The position numbers and the translations under genes are program-made. This document shows positions 1-4,371 of a DNA stretch of 5,476 nucleotides, piece after piece. The notes under the pieces are model-generated. The model did no database searches, was not told where the DNA came from, and worked only from the letters and a program-made list of their open reading frames with translations. Every line of letters begins with the position of its first letter. Positions within the stretch are counted from its first letter, which is position 1. Origin of the DNA: Flavobacteriales bacterium UBA3364 (lineage in GTDB: Bacteria > Bacteroidota > Bacteroidia > Flavobacteriales_F > PHOS-HE28); the NCBI GenBank assembly GCA_002360495.1, contig DEQO01000110.1, positions 1 through 5,476 of the forward strand. The letters are read 5' to 3'.

Positions 1-420
1 AAGACTGCGGCCGATGGACCCTTTCATGGCATCGCCGAAGCAACCGCAATCCGTAACACAGGTGACGCTGTGTTCAACGGCCTGACCGTCGACCATGACG
101 GTGTAAGTGCCGTTGGGGTCGCAGGTTGCGGTATACATGGTAAGCCAGCCGAAGAACACGGTGAGCAGCAACAAGGCCCATGTAGCCACTTTCATACGCC
201 CCCCGAAGAGCACCGCAAAGCCCAGCACCACCTCAGCCAGACAGGCCAGCACCGCCAAGGCAAGCGAGAAGGGCTCAAGGAAAGGCATTCCCAAGGCGCT
301 CTCGGCGAAATACTCCTCCAGTTTGTACGAGAACCCCAGCGGATCATTGGCCTTGATGAGGCCGCTGACGATGAAGAGCGAGCCTACGATGAGGCGGCAA
401 ACGAGCAGAAGGATGCGCAT
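1..420 (-). CDS. DoxX / BT_3928-family membrane protein, C-terminus cut by window edge
   Basis: The minus frame is open from ATG 418-420 to base 1 (140 codons, no stop), so the C-terminus lies outside the window. The N-terminal stretch is hydrophobic with the motif VSGLIKANDPLGFSYKLEEY (residues 18-37), then two further hydrophobic segments at about 52-73 and 78-97. A Cys-rich segment CVTDCGCFGDA follows at 121-131. This combination is the hallmark of the DoxX-like BT_3928 family of Bacteroidota, an integral membrane family of uncertain, possibly redox-linked, function. Cys100 and Cys121 flank an extra loop of about 20 residues before the core motif. ATG 420 gives the N-terminal length I expect for the family. 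A TTG at 451-453 is an alternative in-frame start below an in-frame TAA (472-474). The family call is confident; the biochemical role is unknown. Confidence 0.9.
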   Translation of the reverse strand, partial: MRILLLVCRLIVGSLFIVSGLIKANDPLGFSYKLEEYFAESALGMPFLEPFSLALAVLACLAEVVLGFAVLFGGRMKVATWALLLLTVFFGWLTMYTATCDPNGTYTVMVDGQAVEHSVTCVTDCGCFGDAMKGSIGRSL

Positions 421-466
421 GGTGGCTACGAAGGAATTGACCTTGGACCGCAATTCACGGTCGTGG

Positions 467-474
467 CGAAATTA
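467..474 (-). promoter_or_regulatory. Putative -7 element TAATTTCG upstream of the DoxX gene
   Basis: The minus strand reads TAATTTCG, one base from the Bacteroidota -7 consensus TAnnTTTG. It lies 46 nt before the ATG at 420 and 13 nt before the alternative TTG at 453. No TTG-type -33 box sits at the usual 17-23 nt spacing, so the call rests on recurrence of the same motif before other genes in this window. Confidence 0.35.
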
Positions 475-482
475 GCCCACCG

Positions 483-497
483 GGTCGGGCCGCGACC
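483..497 (-). terminator. Possible weak hairpin downstream of the DinB-family gene
   Basis: GGTCG (483-487) pairs with CGACC (493-497) around a 5-nt loop, 42 nt past the stop of the DinB-family gene on the minus strand. There is no T-run after it, so it is at best a weak terminator and may be chance in GC-rich DNA. Confidence 0.15.
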
Positions 498-539
498 TAC
501 GTTAACAACCCGTTTGCAAGAGCGGATCGTGGAAACCCA

Positions 540-1052
540 TCAATCGTGGAACAGGATGCGGCGCATGGAGGCCAGATGATGATCATCATGGTCGGCAACG
601 TACAGCACAGTGTCCACGATGGTCATGCTCACACCCCTGCAGCGGTTGATGGCCCTGTGGCGAACGGCACCGGGATCCAACTCCTTGACCCGACGGACGA
701 AGTACTCGCGCTTGAGGCGGAACTCCTCGATCAGGTCTCCCAGGTCCTGGTTCCGATGTCTTTCGAGCGCGGGTCCTTGTGTGGAGAGGTCGATCCAACA
801 GAGTTCGGGACGACGTGCCGCGAAGTCGTCCACCCGCTCGTCCAAGCGGTCCTGCAGGTAGATCAGGTGCCCGATGTGTTCGACGATGCTCCATCTGCCG
901 TAAGGCCGCAGCGTGAGCTGCTCGCGGGGAACGCGCGCGGTGAGGTGTACCAGCCGCGCGGCTGTTCCATTGGCACGTTCCAGAAGCACGGGCAATTCGT
1001 CCAGGCCTTTCCCGAAGGCCAACTCACGATCCGACCAAGGTGTGATCCGCAT
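540..1052 (-). CDS. DinB-fold (DinB_2-like) family protein
   Basis: A 170-residue cytoplasmic protein of the usual length for the DinB/YfiT-like four-helix family, whose members bind a divalent metal through three histidines and include thiol transferases and many uncharacterised enzymes. The predicted triad is visible: His62 in WSIVEHIGHL (54-63), and His155 with His159 in ADHDDHHLASM (153-163), matching the family pattern of one His after the first long helix and an HxxxH pair in the last. No signal peptide or membrane segment is seen. ATG at 1050-1052 (MRITPWSDRE) was preferred over a GTG at 1092-1094, which adds 14 residues of non-family-like sequence. The gene runs in the same direction as its neighbours, with gaps of about 120 nt downstream and 83 nt upstream, so it may be transcribed alone. 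The substrate cannot be inferred. Confidence 0.88.
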   Translation of the reverse strand: MRITPWSDRELAFGKGLDELPVLLERANGTAARLVHLTARVPREQLTLRPYGRWSIVEHIGHLIYLQDRLDERVDDFAARRPELCWIDLSTQGPALERHRNQDLGDLIEEFRLKREYFVRRVKELDPGAVRHRAINRCRGVSMTIVDTVLYVADHDDHHLASMRRILFHD

Positions 1053-1135
1053 GCTGCAAAATGAACACCTGAATGACCTGGTAGCCCACCGCACGAAGCA
1101 ATTGACACAATCGTGACAGCTCTCGAAATGCGGGA

Positions 1136-1675
1136 CTATTGACGGGCGGAGATCGCTCCCGGTTGCCCGGCTGTGGAAACGGCGGCCGCCTTACGTTCAC
1201 GCACCTCGGCCATGACCCGAGCTACTTCCTGGTGCATCTGCTCCTCGTACGCGGCATCCCAGCTGAGGAAACCCGTCGTGGGGCAGAACCGGGCCAGGCC
1301 CATGGGCAGATCGAACAGCGATAGGTCCATACCCGGCACGTTCTCGAAGAGGGTCATCTCCACATCCACGGAAACCTCGCGACGATCACCCTGCCATGCC
1401 GTGCCGTGCGTGTCGACAGCGAAGCACTTGGTGACATGCCCGGGAAGACTGAAGCGAATGATGTAGTTGCCGTCGCGTTCCAGATCGATGGTGTAACTGC
1501 CCCCGTTGCCGGTGGTGAACGACCGTTCCTTCACGCCGTTGCGGTAGACCCGCACCAATACCTGGTCCAATGGTGTGCGAGAAGCGTATTCGGTGACCTC
1601 GCCGTGCAAACGAAGGTCCACCGCCGAACAAGGCAGCACAACGCAGGTAAGGACGATCAGTATCAGGTTCCGCAT
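1136..1675 (-). CDS. Secreted protein with carboxypeptidase-regulatory-like domain (paralog 1)
   Basis: A 179-residue protein with a Sec signal peptide at about 1-18 (hydrophobic core LILIVLTCVVLP, likely cleavage after CSA). A beta-sandwich domain resembling CarboxypepD_reg/transthyretin-like modules follows at about 22-88: HGEVTEYASRTPLDQVLVRV, then TTGNGGSYTIDLERDGNYII, then VTKCFAVDT. After it comes a conserved-looking segment VDVEMTLFENVPGMDLSLFD (103-122) with SWDAAYEEQ (138-146), and a charged, probably helical tail. There is no catalytic motif, no lipobox and no type IX sorting domain, so a periplasmic or exported structural or binding role is inferred only from the fold. The start at ATG 1673-1675 is fixed by the signal peptide; a GTG at 1796-1798 would bury it behind 41 residues. 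The protein is clearly homologous to the one at 3307-3885. Confidence 0.85.
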   Translation of the reverse strand: MRNLILIVLTCVVLPCSAVDLRLHGEVTEYASRTPLDQVLVRVYRNGVKERSFTTGNGGSYTIDLERDGNYIIRFSLPGHVTKCFAVDTHGTAWQGDRREVSVDVEMTLFENVPGMDLSLFDLPMGLARFCPTTGFLSWDAAYEEQMHQEVARVMAEVRERKAAAVSTAGQPGAISARQ

Positions 1676-1710
1676 GGATCGATCGGGGTAAGCCGAAATT
1701 TCCGGGGAGG

Positions 1711-1741
1711 CGAAACTAGAGCGGCGTACGTGCGTGATCAA
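1711..1741 (-). promoter_or_regulatory. Putative Bacteroidota-type promoter for secreted paralog 1
   Basis: On the minus strand, TTG (1741-1739) is followed after 20 nt by TAGTTTCG (1718-1711). This resembles the Bacteroidota sigma factor pattern of a TTG/TTTG -33 box, 17-23 nt, and TAnnTTTG at -7, with one mismatch. The element ends 35 nt before the ATG at 1675, a reasonable leader. A short inverted repeat GGCCT-GG-AGGCC (1742-1753) lies directly upstream of the -33 box. This is the best-formed promoter candidate in the window. Confidence 0.5.
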
Positions 1742-1791
1742 GGCCTGGAGGCCCCGCCAGTCGCACAGTTCCCAACAGGTCGAAGTGGATA

Positions 1792-1805
1792 ACCGCACGG
1801 GCGGT
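1792..1805 (-). terminator. Possible hairpin just after the DUF1599 gene
   Basis: ACCGC (1792-1796) and GCGGT (1801-1805) form a perfect 5-bp GC-rich stem with a 4-nt loop, 11 nt beyond the DUF1599 stop codon in the direction of transcription. No T-run follows (the minus strand continues TATCC), so it could be a weak terminator or 3'-end stabiliser. Short stems like this are common by chance at high GC. Confidence 0.25.
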
Positions 1806-1816
1806 CTTCCGAGACC

Positions 1817-2356
1817 CTATGCTTCTTCCAACTGGATCATCGCGAAAACGCCGTAGTTCACGATATCCAGGAAGTTCGCATCGATCCCTTCGCTCACGAG
1901 CGTGGCACCTTCGTTGTCCTCGATCTGTTTGATGCGCAGGAGCTTCATCAGGATGAGGTCCACGAGGGAACTGACACGCATGCTGCGCCAAGCCTCACCA
2001 TAGTCATGGTTCTTGCGCTCCATGAGGTCGCGGGCGTGTTGGAGGCGTTGACCGACCTCCTGCACGGCTCGTTCCGCACCGAGGTCCGGGGAATCGACCA
2101 CGCCAAGGTCCAGTTGCACCAAGGCCATGGCGGCGTAGTTGATGATGCCGATGAGCTCCGGTCGTATGCCTTCGCCCACCTTGCTCTCCCCTACTTCCTG
2201 CAAGGTACGTATGCGTTGCGCCTTGATCAGGATCTGGTCGGTAAGGGACGGAACGCGCAGGATCCTCCATGCGGTGCCATAATCATGCGCCTTCTTCCCG
2301 AAAAGGGTCAGGCACTCGGTCACTACGGCATCGTACTGGGCAAGGGTGCGGTCCAT
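1817..2356 (-). CDS. Tandem DUF1599 (nucleotide modification-associated domain 1) protein
   Basis: A 179-residue soluble protein made of two DUF1599 copies. Copy 1 (about 5-85) has HDYGTAWRILRVPSLTDQIL (24-43), KAQRIRTLQE and IGIINYAAMALVQLDLG (69-85). Copy 2 (about 100-178) has KNHDYGEAWRSMRVSSLVDL (115-134), KLLRIKQIEDNEG and LDIVNYGVFAMIQLEE (163-178). The family has been called nucleotide modification-associated domain 1 from its phage contexts; its KxxDYG plus acidic-helix layout recalls all-alpha NTP pyrophosphohydrolases, but no activity is assigned here. The start at ATG 2354-2356 gives the family's usual length. An upstream TTG (2471-2473) would add 39 residues unlike the family and overlap folP. 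The gene is divergent from folP with 98 bp between starts, an arrangement I recall as common in Bacteroidota. Confidence 0.93.
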   Translation of the reverse strand: MDRTLAQYDAVVTECLTLFGKKAHDYGTAWRILRVPSLTDQILIKAQRIRTLQEVGESKVGEGIRPELIGIINYAAMALVQLDLGVVDSPDLGAERAVQEVGQRLQHARDLMERKNHDYGEAWRSMRVSSLVDLILMKLLRIKQIEDNEGATLVSEGIDANFLDIVNYGVFAMIQLEEA

Positions 2357-2363
2357 GAGGCGG

Positions 2364-2392
2364 CGAAGGTAGGCGACCTGTCCGTGCACCAA
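2364..2392 (-). promoter_or_regulatory. Putative promoter for the DUF1599 gene in the divergent folP interval
   Basis: On the minus strand, TTG (2392-2390) is followed after 18 nt by TACCTTCG (2371-2364), matching the Bacteroidota -33/-7 layout with one mismatch. The element ends only 7 nt before the ATG at 2356, implying a nearly leaderless mRNA if it is real. No comparable element was found for folP on the other strand; GAACTTCG at 2419-2426 is a poorer match. Confidence 0.4.
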
Positions 2393-2454
2393 GGATCGTG
2401 CTGGACCGTCCAGGTGGAGAACTTCGACCGACACTGTCGCAACTTGCACCCTGA

Positions 2455-3303
2455 ATGCCGACAGCGAAGACAACCTGGCTCCTCAAGGACCGCCTTTTCA
2501 CACCCGACTTCCCGCTGGTGATGGGCATCCTGAATGCCACGCCCGATTCGTTCCATCCCGAAAGCCGTGTGGACGTCGACGGGGCGCTTCGCCTCGCCGA
2601 GCGGATGTTGGCCGAAGGGGCGGCGATCCTGGATGTCGGTGGTCAAAGCTCGAAGCCCGGCAGCCCCGAGGGCGATGCCTTTGAAGAAGCAAAGCGCTCA
2701 ATACCCGTGATCGAAGCCCTTCACCGGCGTTTCCCGGAAGCCCTGATCAGCATCGACACCTGGCGCTCGTCGGTAGCAAAGGCAGCTGTGGAGCACGGCG
2801 CTTCCATGGTGAACGACATCAGCGCGGGGACCTTGGACGCGGAGATGCTCAGCACCGTGGCAAGGTCGGCCGTGCCCTATGTGGCCATGCACATGCAGGG
2901 AACACCACGGACCATGCAAGCAGCTCCCGGCTATTCGGATGTCGCTGAGGAAGTGACGCGCTACCTGAGCAGGCGGCTCACTGCGGCGCACGAAGCGGGT
3001 ATCGCGGATGTGGTGATCGATCCCGGCTTCGGCTTTGGAAAGACCAAGGAACACAACTATGCCTTGCTTCGTTCGCTACCGCAAATGACCGCTTTGGGAG
3101 CCCCGGTCCTTGTCGGCCTATCCCGCAAACGGATGATCAATGAAGTGCTTGGTACCGGACCGGACCAGGCCTTGAACGGGACCACTGCGTTGAACACCAT
3201 CGCCTTGTTGAACGGTGCGTCCATCCTACGTGTCCATGACGTGAAGGAAGCCATGGAAGTCGTGCGGATCTGCTCCGCTTATGGCGACAACCGACCCGGT
3301 TGA
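2455..3303 (+). CDS. folP: Dihydropteroate synthase
   Basis: FolP condenses 6-hydroxymethyl-7,8-dihydropterin diphosphate with p-aminobenzoate to make 7,8-dihydropteroate, the sulfonamide-sensitive step of folate synthesis, in the cytoplasm. The 282-residue TIM-barrel protein is full length. All signature motifs are present: MGILNATPDSF (23-33; Asn27 is the metal-binding Asn), LDVGGQSSKPGS (59-70), SIDTW (99-103; Asp101), MVNDISAG (118-125; Asn120), MHMQGTPRTMQ (145-155), VVIDPGFGFGKT (186-197), VGLSRKRMI (220-228; Lys225) and LRVHDV (258-263; Arg259, His261). The pterin/sulfa loop has Ser66-Lys67 where E. coli has Thr62-Arg63. The start at ATG 2455 leaves about 22 residues before the first barrel strand, normal for the family. 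The gene is divergent from DUF1599 and ends 3 bp from the convergent gene downstream, so it appears monocistronic. Confidence 0.97.
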   Translation: MPTAKTTWLLKDRLFTPDFPLVMGILNATPDSFHPESRVDVDGALRLAERMLAEGAAILDVGGQSSKPGSPEGDAFEEAKRSIPVIEALHRRFPEALISIDTWRSSVAKAAVEHGASMVNDISAGTLDAEMLSTVARSAVPYVAMHMQGTPRTMQAAPGYSDVAEEVTRYLSRRLTAAHEAGIADVVIDPGFGFGKTKEHNYALLRSLPQMTALGAPVLVGLSRKRMINEVLGTGPDQALNGTTALNTIALLNGASILRVHDVKEAMEVVRICSAYGDNRPG

Positions 3304-3306
3304 CGA

Positions 3307-3885
3307 TCAGAAATCGACCCGTTTCCTCCTGTTGCGTTTCGCCGTCGCGGCCGCGGTGGCTTGTTTCCGGGCACGTGCATCAACCTCCCGCTCGTAGTGT
3401 ACCATGACCCGTTCCACGCGGGGTTGGAGTTCCCTGGTGTAGTCGATGTCCCAGTTCAAATTGCGCACACTGTGCTTGTATTCGGCCTTTCCCACCGGGG
3501 CGTCGAAAATGTCGAACGCGAACCCATCCAGCCAGGTGAACAAGGTCATCTGCAGGTCCATGTCGTAGAAGGGCACATCAGGAAAGAGCGGAACTTCCCG
3601 TGCATCTATGGCCACATGCTTGGTCACCAGATCGGCCCGGTGGAACCAGACCTGGTAGTTGTACCCTCGTTCGAGGTAGAGTTCGTATTTCCCGTTCCCC
3701 GAGGTGATGATGGTCTCCCGATCGATGCTGTCCTTCACCAATCGTATCTGGACCCCTTTCATGGCGTCACCGCTGAAATGCTCGGTCACGATCCCATGCA
3801 AGTGGATGTAAAAGGCGTTCGCACGAGGTACCACACCCCATAACACGCAGAACACGACCAATGCACGGCCGAAGTGTGATCGCAT
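3307..3885 (-). CDS. Secreted protein with carboxypeptidase-regulatory-like domain (paralog 2)
   Basis: A 192-residue protein with a Sec signal peptide at about 1-24 (core ALVVFCVLWGVVP, cleavage likely after ANA). A beta-sandwich domain follows at about 27-95, with HLHGIVTEHFSGDAMKGVQI, then TSGNGKYELYLERGYNYQVW (61-80) and LVTKHVAIDA. Next comes the shared segment MDLQMTLFTWLDGFAFDIFD (109-128), then GKAEY and LNWDIDYTRELQPRVERVM. The tail is basic and Arg/Lys/Ala-rich (about 164-192). It aligns along its length with the protein at 1136-1675 and so is a diverged paralog; this copy lacks that protein's mature-region cysteines. No enzyme motif is visible and the function is unknown. ATG 3883-3885 was chosen; an ATG two codons upstream (3889-3891) is equally possible. 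It is convergent with folP and divergent from the membrane-protein gene. Confidence 0.83.
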   Translation of the reverse strand: MRSHFGRALVVFCVLWGVVPRANAFYIHLHGIVTEHFSGDAMKGVQIRLVKDSIDRETIITSGNGKYELYLERGYNYQVWFHRADLVTKHVAIDAREVPLFPDVPFYDMDLQMTLFTWLDGFAFDIFDAPVGKAEYKHSVRNLNWDIDYTRELQPRVERVMVHYEREVDARARKQATAAATAKRNRRKRVDF

Positions 3886-3892
3886 GACCATA

Positions 3893-3900
3893 CGAAAGTA
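3893..3900 (-). promoter_or_regulatory. Putative -7 element TACTTTCG upstream of secreted paralog 2
   Basis: The minus strand reads TACTTTCG, 7 nt before the ATG at 3885, the same spacing as before the DUF1599 gene. No TTG box lies at the usual spacing. If it is a promoter, transcription would start at or after the upstream ATG (3891), favouring the ATG at 3885 and an almost leaderless message. Confidence 0.35.
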
Positions 3901-3960
3901 CGGGTACCGATGGGGTCTGACGCGGACGCTTCACCCACCTTTGTCCAAAGGCCAATGTTG

Positions 3961-4326
3961 ATGATCCGCTCCATTCGCGTGAACGAGAACCTGCATATCG
4001 TGCTATGGTTGCTCAAGGACCTCTGCTGGTTGATGGAATACCATGTCGCAGCGTTGATCATGGTGATCCCGACGCTCTCCATGGGGTTGTACATCGCTTG
4101 GTTGAGCGCGAAGGACAGGAGCCTTTTCATGCATTCGCTCGCGGTCATCTTCTGGATCTCGGCGAATTCAACGTGGATGATCGGGGACTTCTTCTTCCAG
4201 GAAAGGGGCCACGGCATCGCGGCAGCGTTCTTCATCACCGGCCTGTGCATTCTCGCCCTCCACTATTTCGTGCTCGTACCGCTCGATGCCGGCGCGACCC
4301 GTAACAACAAGGAAATACAGGGATGA
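3961..4326 (+). CDS. Small four-helix integral membrane protein of unknown function
   Basis: A 121-residue protein dominated by hydrophobic segments at about 10-27 (ENLHIVLWLLKDLCWLMEY region), 29-48 (AALIMVIPTLSMGLYIAWL), 57-79 (HSLAVIFWISANSTWMIGDF) and 86-107 (GIAAAFFITGLCILALHYF), with a short polar C-terminus. The pattern LHI-LWLLKD-CW and WI-ANS-WMIGDFF resembles an uncharacterised Bacteroidota membrane family I recognise only loosely. The start at ATG 3961 is supported by AAAGG at 3947-3951 with 9-nt spacing. ATG 3955 (two codons earlier) and ATG 3910 are alternatives; the last would extend into the divergent intergenic space. A weak -7-like CACCTTTG lies at 3936-3943. Its stop codon is 45 nt before the favoured start of the cyclase on the same strand, so an operon or functional pair is plausible but not shown. 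Confidence 0.75.
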   Translation: MIRSIRVNENLHIVLWLLKDLCWLMEYHVAALIMVIPTLSMGLYIAWLSAKDRSLFMHSLAVIFWISANSTWMIGDFFFQERGHGIAAAFFITGLCILALHYFVLVPLDAGATRNNKEIQG

Positions 4327-4358
4327 CCTTTGCTTCACGGCCTGCCCACGTGCCGGGT

Positions 4359-4366
4359 TAACTTCG
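4359..4366 (+). promoter_or_regulatory. Putative -7 element TAACTTCG upstream of the cyclase gene
   Basis: This is the only plus-strand TAnnTTCG in the window, and it falls in the short stretch between the membrane-protein gene and the cyclase coding region. A TTTG at 4329-4332 lies 26 nt upstream, longer than the usual -33/-7 spacing. If functional, the cyclase has its own promoter and must start at or after about 4370. Confidence 0.3.
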
Positions 4367-4371
4367 CGGCC

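Noticed and set aside
70..579. Plus-strand frame opposite the DoxX gene
   Set aside because: Low-complexity, His/Gln/Glu-rich translation with no recognisable motif; the minus strand encodes an unmistakable DoxX family protein.
1056..1063. TCATTTTG on the minus strand as a -7 box for the DinB-family gene
   Set aside because: One mismatch to TAnnTTTG, but only 3 nt from the start codon and with no TTG box at 17-23 nt.
546..1064. Long plus-strand frame opposite the DinB-family gene
   Set aside because: It mirrors the real gene in high-GC DNA, shows no domain, signal or family pattern, and the opposite strand gives a clear DinB-fold protein.
1742..1753. Inverted repeat GGCCT-GG-AGGCC next to the -33 box of secreted paralog 1
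   Set aside because: The arms are only 5 bp and GC-rich, expected by chance at this composition, and no similar site precedes the paralog at 3885.
2419..2426. GAACTTCG as a folP promoter element
   Set aside because: It differs from TAnnTTCG at the first T, has no -33 box at the right spacing, and is weaker than the five intact motif copies.
2357..2473. Extended DUF1599 start at TTG 2473
   Set aside because: The 39 extra residues do not resemble the family, overlap folP and run through the putative promoter; ATG 2356 gives the normal family length.
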